From Symbiodinium natans (Eukaryota > Sar > Dinophyceae > Suessiales > Symbiodiniaceae): a stretch of DNA of 60,000 bases. The position numbers were made by a program, and so were the translations under genes. Location of the stretch: contig CAJNDS010001602.1 in NCBI GenBank assembly GCA_905221605.1, positions 290,501 through 350,500 on the forward strand, in the 5' to 3' direction. Below the pieces are notes generated by a model. It was not told the origin of the DNA, did no database searches, and saw only the letters and a program-made list of their open reading frames with translations. Below, piece by piece: positions 46,996 to 57,900 of the stretch; the first letter of the stretch is position 1; each line of letters starts with the position of its first letter.

Positions 46996-48309
46996 CTCCG
47001 CTCATTCGCATGTCACGGGTATGCGGCTTCTGGTTCGGGGCCTCTGCAAGGTTAGGCTTGGGCCCCGTGGGCTGCTATTGGTGCACCTCAAGTGAAACAG
47101 TCTGCGTTATTGTTTCAGCATCCATCGTTGAGCGGGATGCACTTCTTGGTTAGCATGAGCTTGAGGCTATCTTGAGGCCTGAGCTTCAGGACGACAAAGA
47201 GGGCACGGTGCTTTCTCAGTTTGCCAGGGTTTGCAGCAATTTCGATAAGCCGTTGGAGCAGTCCATGGCAAACCTACAAGCGGCATGCGGAATTGCCAGC
47301 AACAGAAAGGTTGCTGAAGGCTAGCAAGGGTTCAGGCTTGAGGATTCAAGGCTCAGGGTTGATGACAACGGGGGTTGCCAAACGAAGGTTTGCTGGGCAA
47401 AAAGCGCCGGAAGCCTCATCGCTTCGAATCCACTCGAGCTCTCGGTCCATTGCCGGAGCGGATGAAAGAGTGAAGCTCAAACCATGTAAACCCTCAACTC
47501 CGAACTCGACAAAAAACCTGAAAACCCATCTAAAGCTTGAGTCAGATCAGCAGCTCAGAAACCCACCCTATCCGAGTCCACCTCGAAGCGAGAAACCCTC
47601 AGGTTGTGGGTTGAACCAGGGTTTAGGGTTCAAAGCCACAGCTCAGAACCCTGCAGCGAGAAACGCGGGTGCTTCGAGCCAAGTGCCCCAAACAAAATCT
47701 GAGGACACACAGCGAGCTGTAGTAACCCTCTACATCTGCCCACTTGAGAACTCAGATGTGCAATGAATGACAGCGCGATCTTTCGGGCTTCGTGTACTTT
47801 TTCCATCCTATTCTATACTTGTCAAACGTAACTACTTTCGACGAACTGAACACTGGGTAACTTATTCATCATGCATGGCGACACCTGCAACAGGCTGACT
47901 TCTAGATCCTTTGAGCCTCACCTTTGGATGTCGTTGTTTCTCTCCTTCGTTTTTTTTGGCGGTGGGGGCGGGGGCTGGGGGGGGGGCAAGGCCTCAGGAG
48001 ATTTTGAGCGGTTCTACTTCTGCATCTCATCTTCTGACGAAGATGGCAGGGCGCTTAGGTGCTTTGGTAGGCCTGCAAAAGCTTAGGCCGGCGCAGTCTT
48101 GAGCTTGTGGTACAGCGAGTTCATGCTCTCACTCCCACAACCTGCTCTCAAGCAATGTTGGGGTTACAGGCACGAAAGGATACAGGGATCCGATGCGCTT
48201 TAGGCAACTGGGCCCCTAACCCCCCATTGATCAATGGGCTTGTCTGATGCTTGGCCCAGCCACCCCCCCCCCCTCCCAAACCGAGGCAGCAGCGGGTGTC
48301 AGAGATGCG

Positions 48310-48365
48310 ATCCGCAAAGATGTCCTTCCCAGGCGCCCAGGTGGGCAATGACTCCAAAGACATTG
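48310..48365 (-). CDS. Possible next kinase exon (C-lobe)
   Basis: The frame reads SLESLPTWAPGKDIFADRI. It resembles the kinase stretch after the GxxPF loop, where a Ser-Pro-Trp motif precedes the helix before the last C-lobe helices. It lies downstream of the last secure kinase exon on the same strand. Splice boundaries were not fixed and the match is short, so it could be chance. Exons completing the C-lobe below 48.3 kb were not recognised. Confidence 0.33.
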
Positions 48366-48445
48366 CGCCCTACACCTCCCGAAGCCAAACTTCCACGAAA
48401 ATCACGAAACCATGGGATTGAGCCGCGGACGCATGAAAAAGATGC

Positions 48446-51400
48446 CATGCGCTTTCGGAATTTCAGTGCCTTGGGGGCCCCCACAGTGCCCTGCAGCTGC
48501 GACCCCTCCTGTTCAAATGGCATGTCCCCGGTCATCAAGATGTACCTTGCGCCGGCTGCGCTTGGCTTGATCAAAGCTTTGCGCCCAGGGCTGACGCTAA
48601 ACCACCCCATTTCCCGAAGCAGCCCCAACTGCTTGGCTTCTCTGACGCCGCAGGTGAGTGAGGCAGCGCTGAGGGTTCGAAGTAGGTGAGTGTTTCCAAG
48701 AGGGTCTAGAGTTCAATGCTTAGGGCTTGTATAATACCCCTGTAGCCCCTAAACCCAACCAAGAAAACCACACAAAAGCGCGTCGGCTGCGCAAGATCAC
48801 GCCGACACTCCAAAGGTCAGACCTTTGCAAGAGCTGGCCGAGGGATTCCCTCCTACAAGTGTAAAGCCCTGCATATCCCAAACCCCAGGGTTGAGGGTAC
48901 CGAGCTTTACGCCCCTGTCATGCACAAGAAGGGTTTCCTGCACACCCGAAATGGCTCGACTGCCGAAAATACACCAAACCCCTCGGAAAACCCTACATAC
49001 CTGAAGTGACTTCCCTCATGCACTACCTGGGCCTGGGCCCCGAATTACCTACTGGCATTTTGGGGGGATATAATCCGTAGGGGGAGGAGGCAGGGGGTGC
49101 AAACCCCCCTTAGCCAATAAATCCTTGACCCCTGAGAACCCGAAGCCTGAATTAGCCGGAAGGGCCAGATCCTACTACACCCAGCAGAACACACCCAAAA
49201 ACATGTCGGTTTATCAAAGACCTTTGACCAACTAAAGCCACATTCTTCCTGGTTCTCCGGCGCAGGTGAGTAGTCACCCTGCAGTGCCTCTGGAGCCAAG
49301 TATCCTTGGCTTGCAGATCCGGGTCGTAGCACTTACCACAATTAGACTTGAGTTGGATTCCCTTCGTTGTCTTCGCTTTCGTCAAAAAGGACAATTGGCG
49401 TATGGAGTCCGGTCTTACGCTTTATGCTGGACTCAACGACAATCCGAATCCTTTGGTTAAAAACAACACTTTTGAGCAGCACGCTCATACCCAGGTTTCG
49501 CACGCCTTGTGCGGTGGTTCTGGACGACGGTGCCGTTTGCTTCTCTTTACTCTACACGGCTAGTACTCGACGAGAGCTTGTGTACAGTAACATGGGGTAT
49601 GCTAACTTATCCCTGTGGAAAGACGAGCAGAGCGCTCTTTAACAACTGAAATAGTCGACATACTGCTTGAAAGGGGGTGAGGGTGCGTAACCACGAAGCA
49701 AACCTTCTAAGTGGGGCGAGGGGGTTTAGGCACAATCTAAGGATCAAAACAGATTATTAAAGCCAGGGTTAAAGCAGTCAGTTCCCGCCTCGAATCTCAT
49801 CGGTTCATCAGTCAATATTTCTGGCTTGTGCTCTCCGTATACCATTCCTTCCTTCAGTATGCGTGTGTATATAAATATATACACGTTTCATTTATTTATC
49901 TATTTCCATTTTTTATTTGCTTATTTATTTAAGAGAGAGAGAGAGAGCGCGAGAATCTGTGTGTGTGTGTCTCTATGTGCATCTATATTTGCATCTCTCA
50001 TATGTTATACAATGATGTTGTGCTACTTCTTTTGGCTTCCTTCGTGCCATCCTTCCCGGGCCTCTTCAGGCTCACAGTCTTCGCTTCATCTTGTAGATTT
50101 CATTTGTTTTTTTCCTTTTCCCGCCCTTGGTGTGGGGTTTTTTGATCGGCTGCTTCCAGAGAATCCTGCGGAGAGTCCCGCAAAGCACTGCACCCTTAGA
50201 ACACAGCCTTTCAGAGCATCCTACCGAGAATCTCCAAAGTGCACACCCCGTCCCAAACACCTTACCCCACAAGAGTATCCCTTGTGGTGGGGATGTTCGA
50301 AGTACAGAAGTTCATTTGCTTCTGCTCATTGCTTACCCATGCCTGTCATAGCACAATGTCCAGCCTTAACTATAGCTCCGAGGACCTCGACTCTAGACTC
50401 TAGACCGGGCTTTTGCCATCGAGAATCCCAGCGTGCCAACTATGTGCCTCGCTCGTGGACTTTTCGGCTCATACCTGGGACTCACAAACAATCAGGGTGA
50501 GTCCTCACACCTGGCCTGTTAGGCTCAAGATGTGGGTAACGCACGCTCGTAGATTGGGGGTCGCTTCATGAAGCACGAGGAGTACACTTGCTTTTCCAAG
50601 ATGCGTTTGTCTTAGATAGCACTACTGGCAACCTCCTTACTTGAACCCCGAAAGCCAATCCACCTTCAAGCCCAAGATCCTCCCTGAAGCCTCTGGATTG
50701 GAGCACCCTCCCTAAAGCCTGTAAATCCTGAACAGGATCACGTTGGAACCCCCCAAAAGGGCAGCCCCAAGAATAGAATAGGTGCACATATACGTGTATA
50801 GATTGATTTTTATCTTAGGTATGTATCATACACATATATTATTAGGATTATGTATTTCTCTTTTCGGCTGTAGGCATCTAAGGAATTTAAGGACCCAGGT
50901 GCTCTGATCTCGGGGTTCCAGTTTTGGATTCCCTTGTAAACACCACAAGATCTGCGGCCCTGCTTTCTGTAAAGCCCTGAAAAAAATCACAACGGCTAAA
51001 CCCACCAGCCAACAAGTTTCTTCAAGAAGGCATCCCTTCCAACCCTTATTTGCCATAGGCCTACTGCAAGCCCCAAAGTTCCAAAAAAAACCTGGCTACG
51101 GCTGGGCCCTGTCACTCCTGGCACGTGTCAAAGTCGATCAACTTCACTGCCCTTCCACCGGGAGGGCATTCAGGGCTCACTCGCATCTGGGGCTCGGGGT
51201 TGAAAGTTGAGAGTGCTTGGCTTGGGGATGTGAGAAGAAAAGCACGACCCCCCCCCCCCCAGTTTGCCTGGGACGCATCCGGGCCATTTTCGCCGCGTTC
51301 GCTAATCATAAAACTCACCAAAGGACACACGGTGATGGGATCACGGACCGGACCCAAGGCTTGGCGATCTGTCCACAAGAGCCCCCAGATTTTTTTGAGG

Positions 51401-54219
51401 AGAACCCGAAGAGTCGAACACCATTGAGCCCAAACCTTACAGAGAGAGAGAGAGGGAGGGAGAGAGAGTGAGTGAGAGAGCGAGAGAGCGAGGCCTAATC
51501 CGACACAAAAGCCCAAGACCTACAGACCATTCCCCCAGCCTTGGAGCTTGTAGAACCCCAAACGCAAAACCGCCTTAACCCCAAACCCTGCCAACCTCGA
51601 AGCCCGTAAACGCAACAAAACCTACCCCCCCCAAAGCCCAAAGCCACGGAGAAGCCCAGAAGTGAGGTCAGCTGCAGCTGGCCAAACAGCCACCCAACTC
51701 CCAACCCCCTGAAACCTGCCCCGGGCCCCCCCGCTTCTTGCTCGCCGGCGTCTTCGGCGAGCTTGGCTCGTTGGAGGTGTCCTGGTATGGGCTAAACACT
51801 ACAGGTCCATCGGAGGTTAAAGTAGGGATCAGGATGGGAAGTTTAGGGTTGTGCAAGGGCAAGCATCGGAGAAAGGCACTGAGCAAGGGGGGGGGGGGTG
51901 TCAAACCTTCAGGCTGTGCTCTCTGGGACCTCTTGGACGAAAAAAAGGAGACAATGCCTCACATAACTTCAACCAAGCGTCGTGAAACATGATGTTCTCC
52001 GGCCTCTGGGGCGGGGAAGTGTGGCGGCTCCGGAGTGATTTGAGGGTGGGAGGGCAGGCTTTCGGTTGTGGGGATTCAGGGGTGCGTGCTTGTAATGAAC
52101 AACCTATCGTCGTCAAGTATTGATTCAAGATGATAGCTGCAGTGCTGTTTGCGGATGCACAGGTCATGCTGTGTTTGAGAGTCATTTGATGTGCAGGAAT
52201 GTGCAGGCTGTCTGGAACAATACTTGTAAGCAACAGTACTAATCACACTCTAAAAAACCATCGTAGTCCCCAAAAGGGCGGCAACGGCAAAACTCAAATG
52301 TCCACTTCAATTCTTTTGCTCGTCATGAAGTGACGGAAGTGAAGAGCCTGTCAAGTCGAAGCAAGAGCTTTTTCCGCGGCTCTGCAGAGGCTGTGCGTTG
52401 CATTGTCGCGAATCAGGCACTATGGCCAAGAGGAACACTATGCTAAGGCACTAAGGCGTAGCATTGTAAATCAAAGGAAACTTTGCCTTCCACTTCTGCC
52501 AAGTGGCAGGGTTCTGCACCAACTCGCACATGAAATGCGCGACATTTGCTCTCGATGTTTGACCTGCTGAGAAAATGCTGCAAACGAGGCTTTCATGAAG
52601 CTCGTACTTCGTCACTTCTCCATCTACCAGAAGTTCTGGGCGCACTCCACACCACTCAATGCCCTGAATTCCCTCCAGCTCTGTTCGAAGAAACTCAGCA
52701 GCTCTCATGTTGTCATTGTGAGGAGGCAAACACGTAGACAGCAGGCCCAAAAGTGCTCGCTGTCCGCAGGTGCTTCGGACCCTCACATCCTCCGCATTGT
52801 CCGGTTTGGTATACAGGCCTGTGCTCATAAGGATCACCTTCACAGGCTGCTTGACGTCCCTGGTGGCACGGCACACTCTGCGAAGGACATCAGACACCAA
52901 GAATTGGGAGGCCTTGCCGCAAATGCCCTGGAAGTTCCCCTCATGTCCCAAACAGCTGATCACAGCTGTGCAGCCGGCCATATGTTCCACCAGCGCCTCA
53001 TCGATTAGATCCAAGATCTTGGCAGTTATGATGGTGAGGCCAGCGTGCTTGACCACATCAGTTGGCAACTTGTCAGGTGAACGGACAATGGCCCGCACCT
53101 GGAAATCTCTCGCAAGAAGTTGCTGCACTACATGGAGGCCCGTCTTGCCTGTGCCGCCCAGTACTAGCACCACCATGGACGCAACTTGATGAGGCGGCAG
53201 GATGCAGCTGGTTCCCGAAGATGAATGAACTCACTGAAACTGGAAACAAAGCCCATTCTGCGGAGAAAATGGTCGGATAACAAAGCAGGCGGTAAATCCT
53301 TTCGGATGCAATGTGGGAAGCGCCCGCAAGCAACTAACGATAAACATGTGGTGTATATGTCAGGTTCAGGGTTTTGTTCAGGTTGCAGCTTGGGGTTCAT
53401 CATTTCGGGGTCTGCCCACTGCAAAGCCGAGACGCTTGATGTCTCTGTGGATGAGGCCCCTGGTGCACCAGTCTCATTCGGGTTTAGGGCTTCTAGGGCT
53501 TCTCTAGGGTTGCAGGCATCGGGCCCTCTCTGCGGAATGGGCGAGGCCTCTAAGACCCAAAGACCCGAGCACAGCAAAACTTTGTAAACCCCCAGACTTG
53601 GTCTAACAGAGACCCGTCAGCTCGAGAGCACCAACGCTTTGGGATCCGGACTGCTGAAAAGACTGTGGATATTTGGCAGCATTCGGGTGTAGGGCACGTG
53701 CTTGAGGAGGCCGCCGAAAATGTCCCCCAACCCAAGCTTCCACAAACCCAAACCACCACCAGGGAGGCACCGGGCGTGGATGTGATCAACGGCTTCGAGG
53801 ATCTCGCGCATGATTCGCTTGCACTCGCGCTCCGGTACATCCTGAAGCTGGGGCAGTCTGGGGGAATGCCGTGGATTTGGGGCCTTAGGGCTTTGAAGGG
53901 CAAGAGTTACGCCCAAACCAACCTGAAAAAAACTCCCTAAACCCTGCAGGATTGGAAGGTCTAGCGGTTGGGATGGAAAGCCTCTTTGAAGTTTTCAAGA
54001 CTTAGAGGCCTTATAGCCCCAAACCCCTCGTTTGTTGGCGAAGACTTGGTGAAAGTCTCCAAATCCATCGGTCCACACGCGACAGCGAACACTCGAGGCT
54101 CGCAAACAAAAGTCATCCTCGCGGAAGAAAACTCCCTACGGCCCAGACCTTGCAACCAAGTTCAAAGCTCCAGGGCTCACACAGTCTCGGTCTGCAGGAA
54201 GTCGAAGAGCTCGCCACCA
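48446..54219 (-). CDS. Protein kinase gene in ten micro-exons (catalytic core)
   Basis: This is a Ser/Thr protein kinase catalytic domain, transferring ATP phosphate to protein. Minus-strand exons, in order, are: 54219-54183 (GGELFDFLQTET), 53841-53771 (ECKRIMREILEAVDHIHA), 53459-53436 (GLIHRDI, catalytic HRD), 52003-51974 (KPENIMFHDA), 51151-51116 (VKLIDFDTCQ, Mg-binding loop), 50976-50944 (ALQKAGPQIL), 50447-50428 (HIVGTL), 49304-49262 (GYLAPEALQGDYSP), 48822-48793 (SDLWSVGVI) and 48545-48446 (YILMTGDMPFEQEG). Nine joins keep codon phase exactly and the joined order follows the kinase fold. Donors are GT, GC (53435, 49261, 48792) and GA (50427); acceptors are AG, usually before G. DFG is replaced by DFD, a variant I recall from protist kinases (memory, not checked). 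Exons for the glycine loop, the VAIK lysine and helix C were not found upstream. The exact family (CDPK/CAMK-like or other) is not resolved. The third-exon intron contains another gene at 52451-53176. Confidence 0.86.
49932..49972. repeat. (GA)n and (GT)n run
   Basis: GAGAGA followed by TGTGTG within a T-rich stretch of a kinase intron (49.85-50.0 kb). Confidence 0.8.
51437..51492. repeat. (GA)n microsatellite in a kinase intron
   Basis: GA/GAGG units of about 55 bp lie between kinase exons KPEN and DFD, away from the splice sites. Confidence 0.85.
52451..53176 (-). CDS. Single-exon NAD(P)-binding NmrA/atypical SDR protein
   Basis: This is an intact 241-codon frame from ATG to TAG with no intron. 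It begins with a beta-strand and the dinucleotide-binding loop LGGTGKTG (about residues 6-13), then the second strand RAIVRSPDKL. A mid-domain strand, VISCLGHEG, is followed by VILMSTGLY, where the catalytic Ser of classical SDRs would lie. The Tyr-x3-Lys motif is not evident. The end shows the family pattern: WCGVRPELLVDG, then SRANVAHFM and a final helix with ATWQKWKAKFPLIYN. These features fit NAD(P)H-binding NmrA-like atypical SDRs, which act as reductases, epimerase relatives or redox sensors; the substrate is unknown. It lies wholly inside the 1.43-kb intron between kinase exons HRDI and KPEN, on the same strand. No poly-A tract or target-site duplication was obvious, so a retrotransposed origin is inferred only from the missing introns. 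Confidence 0.9.
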   Translation of the reverse strand: MVVLVLGGTGKTGLHVVQQLLARDFQVRAIVRSPDKLPTDVVKHAGLTIITAKILDLIDEALVEHMAGCTAVISCLGHEGNFQGICGKASQFLVSDVLRRVCRATRDVKQPVKVILMSTGLYTKPDNAEDVRVRSTCGQRALLGLLSTCLPPHNDNMRAAEFLRTELEGIQGIEWCGVRPELLVDGEVTKYELHESLVCSIFSAGQTSRANVAHFMCELVQNPATWQKWKAKFPLIYNATP

Positions 54220-54343
54220 CTGCAGCGTACCTCTCTGAAAGTCATTCATGGTGGCCCTGCACGCATGCTGTGCTCCAGGCTGGTGCAAGCACGTCACATG
54301 GCCGTCCTGCTCGCTGGCCAGCTGCCCAGTTGAAAACTCCACA

Positions 54344-54562
54344 CTACACATGATTTGAAGGCGGTTTTGGAAAATTCTGGGCATCTCGGTGTCCCAGGAC
54401 ACCCACTTCGACAGCGACGTCGCTGTATTCCGTAGCATCTGTTAAAGATGCAACATCGAAGTCATGCACATGCATGGGGGCCTCGTGATGCTCAAGAACC
54501 CTTTGTGGCACACGACCAAAGTCGTGTTGCTTCGACGCTCGGCAAAAAACAGCAACGCCTGC
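54344..54562 (-). CDS. Coding-like segment, unrecognised (MHVHDFD)
   Basis: The frame after a TAAGCAG acceptor contains FCRASKQHDFGRVPQRVLEH and MHVHDFDVASLTDATEYSDV. It remains open for about 70 codons to a TAG just before the first kinase exon. The composition is protein-like. It follows the Trp-rich segment on the same strand and the two may be one split reading frame. A competing frame over the same bases (IFQNRLQIMCSVEFSTGQLA) is also open, so the frame choice is uncertain. Confidence 0.4.
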   Translation of the reverse strand, partial: AGVAVFCRASKQHDFGRVPQRVLEHHEAPMHVHDFDVASLTDATEYSDVAVEVGVLGHRDAQNFPKPPSNHV

Positions 54563-54679
54563 TTAGGACTGGATTTTGCAAAGGCCTCAAGATTGGATTT
54601 TGCAGCGGCCTTAGATCTATCTGTATCTGCCTGCAAGTTATACTTTCTCTCTGGCAGATCAGTGCCCACACCCTGCTTG

Positions 54680-54866
54680 CTATCGGTGTTCCTGAGAGGT
54701 CGTATAGGCCGGCTTCACATCCCAAGCGTTTGCGATCATGAAGTCATCACGCAGCTCATCCTCAGTGCACATGTCCTTGAGACGACTCCAAGCGTATTTC
54801 GCCCATGCCTCGCTCCACTCAATCCATGAAACTTTCGGCAAAACGAAGCAGCTTGCTTGGACGGCT
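54680..54866 (-). CDS. Strongly coding-like segment, unrecognised (Trp-rich)
   Basis: An open frame of about 62 codons includes SWIEWSEAWAKYAWSRLKDM followed by CTEDELRDDFMIANAWD. The high Trp content, regular helix character and acidic turn are unlike the chance frames around it. It ends at TAG, or at a GA donor after TTSQ. It lies 0.45 kb upstream of the first recognised kinase exon on the same strand, so it could belong to that gene's N-terminal region, to another gene or to a mobile element. No family was recognised. Confidence 0.5.
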
Positions 54867-54999
54867 TAAGGAGATAGGTCCAACCCAGTGACACGGGCCC
54901 TTGGGCTCAGGTCCCCGCCACGGGCTCACGAGCCCACGGGCCAACATTGTTTTGACTGTTCAGAACCTCAGCCTTCGCTTCAACTGCTTAAGGTTTCAG

Positions 55000-57900
55000 T
55001 ATACACTTCTTCGCGATGTGGAAGCAAACGGACACAGACTATAAACAAGTCCGGACTCAAATGATGCTCTTCAGAACAAGTTGCGTCTGCGAGAGAATAC
55101 TCATGCTCAAATGTTACATTCTAGCTAAATGCCCTGCATGCTGTGAGCATGTCAAGAAAGGCGTATCTCTCTGCCATGTCACCTTTTGGTTTAAGGTCAA
55201 GTTTAGGGTTTTAGAGCAGGCCTTCAGAAAAAGGTTTTGATTCCTGGTGATTGCAATACCACGTCGCTTGAAACTCTGAATCCCTGACTGCCATGAATCC
55301 AGGCTTCTAGAACGTTGCTCAGCCACGAACCTCCTTCTTGGTGAACGGGGCGTGAAGGGAACACTAAGCCTAAAGAATTCGAGGGTAGCGCGGCACCCGA
55401 GAGAAACAGGGACTCCCAAGCCCAAGAAGCCTTAAACCCGGAGCCCGAGGGAACCATCACGATGTAGTAACTGCTCTCATCCTGTATGACCTGGGTCGGG
55501 CTTCGGTGTCTGGTGTCTGGGGTTGAGGTGTTTAGGGTTCACTGGTCTTGGGTCGCGTGAAGGGAGTCAAGGTTTTAGGATTTTGGGGCTTGGGTAGGCG
55601 TGTGGGGCTTTGGCTTGGGTGTGCTTGTGATTTATGGCCTCTATACCTCCCACTGCGCATCTCACATTGCAGGCAATGCCTCTCCACACACGAAAAAGCC
55701 CTCAACTCTGAGTCTTAATCTGGTTGGTCGTCTCTTTCTCTGCTGCCTCTATTCCCTAACATAGTCCCTGCAGTGACTCGAGAAAAGGACTCTTCCAAAA
55801 TGACTTAGAACAGACAGCCCACGTTAAACCCTGACTCCTAACCCTGCATCCTAAACCCAAATCACGGGCCACCGGCATCGCGCAAGCCAAGGACGTTCTG
55901 GTGACCCTCGAGGTTCAACCTGGGGGCCACGGATCGCTTTGTGCAGGATTTCAATGCGTGATTCAAGTGTAAGCAATTATTGTTGAAGGACGAGATTCCA
56001 TGCTGTTTTGGGGCTGCATGGTTTCTGGTTTCACAAACGCAGCAGCGCTTTCTAGCGTGCTTCTTTCTTGAATCACTGCTGCTCCGATTTGATTCTAAGT
56101 TGATTTCATGCCCAACATTGCCCAGCCCCAGCTGATTCCTGGTTTGAAATTCCTGGGTTTCAGGCGCTCAGGTATTCAGATACTGTGGATACAAAAACAA
56201 GATATGTGCGGATGCACACAGTAATGACAATCAAGGTGTTTAGAATCACAGATGCTAATCTCACTTAATGTGCGCGCACTTCTTAAGTTGCCCATGCCTG
56301 GTACATACAAGAAGAGAGCACGCCAAGCTTGCCTGACTGTGAGGAGGCCCGCCGGCCTGTCCCTCGTTGCAAGGGCACCCACCGAACATGAAACGCAAAA
56401 CCCCGTACTTGAATTCAAACGAGAGAAGACGAATGCCTACGAGGGGCATCCGCGTGAGCAGTGACTGCCAGACCTCGTCGGCGACAGCATGAGACGCCGC
56501 TTGAGGTTCAGGTTTTCGAGCTGGGAACGGGGCAGAGTGTCGGAGTTGCACCCATCAAGGAACCCAAACCCTAAATTGCAATTCCAAGGCAGTATGAGGC
56601 AGTCAAAATGCCAGCCCAAAACCCTAACTAGCTTCGACCATCCATCTCGGGCTCTTGCTCCTTCCCCACCTGGGGCAAACCGCCTGCAAGCTGTGGAATT
56701 CTGAGGGGGCCTTGGGCTCTGAGGGTCTCACTTCGAGGGCTTAGGAAAATTTTGTGGACTCGATCCAAAGTAGGACAGGTGGAAGGTTTGGGATTTCGAG
56801 ATGGATTTCGAGTGATTTCAGCGAAGTCTGTGGGGAAGCTTCGGGTGGGACCCAGGCCTGGTAAGGAGGTGCTGAGCACAGGTCTGCGCGGAGCCAGACT
56901 CGATTCGTAGCTCTGGCGTACTGCTGACATCGAAGAAGACCCGAAGCCACAAAAAGAGCCAACATAAGAAATCATATGCCCGCCTCGCGCGCAGCTTCAC
57001 AATCCTTAGCAGCGGCTCTTAACGCATGTGGCAGTGCTTCCGACACCCTCTCAAAATCCAAAGTGCATGAGTATACTCACTATATGACACAGGGTGCCCC
57101 GAGCCGCGCATTTGCAAGCAAAGGAATTCCAGTGTGGTTTTCACCAAACCTGCCTTGCAGCTGCTGCACCCAAATCTGCAATAAACCCTCTGCATGAGTC
57201 CCTTTTCTGGGTCTCCATTGAAGTCCCGATAGTTTAGGGCAAGCTTAACATCTCAGCTCCGCAGCCCTGAAATCTCACACTGAGGCAGTCGGCAGGTCCT
57301 CGCCGGTGGTTTTGCAACTTGCCTTCCAAACCTGTGTCTGGCCTTGCAATGCAAGGGTTTGGGGTTGGGGGATCTAAGAGTTGCGAGTCCTCACGAGAAG
57401 AGCGGCTCTCTGGCTTGAAGAACCCTAAACGTGCTGGTCACGGTCAGAATCGCGTTCGGGCGCGTCAAATAACAAATGCCAGAAGTCCGAAGCCCCAACT
57501 TGCAAGGAATTGCCTGCTCCGGCTTCGTGAACACATTGGAGAAAGTTGTACTCATCCTGCCGGGCGGGGCTAGGATCCTAAAGGATCCTAATCTAGGAGC
57601 CCCGAGCCTGAATCAAAGCAAGAAAGTTAAGGCTTGCTATTGAATAACAAGCAAGTGGTGAGCTCTTGTCTTTTGGAGGCGCCATTCTGACCTAACGCCA
57701 GCTATGCAAGCAAGACAGAGAGAGAGAGAGGGAGAGAGACAGAGAGATCTCCAGGTCAATAAGCCCTGTAACCCATAAACCCCATGTCCTCTGAACCACT
57801 ACCCCTACAGAAGGGCTCACTGTGCTGCTCCTGAATCTTCTTGCCAGGCTCTAAGATCCTGAAGGCAACACAATCTGGGGTCCGCAACGGTCTGGGATTT

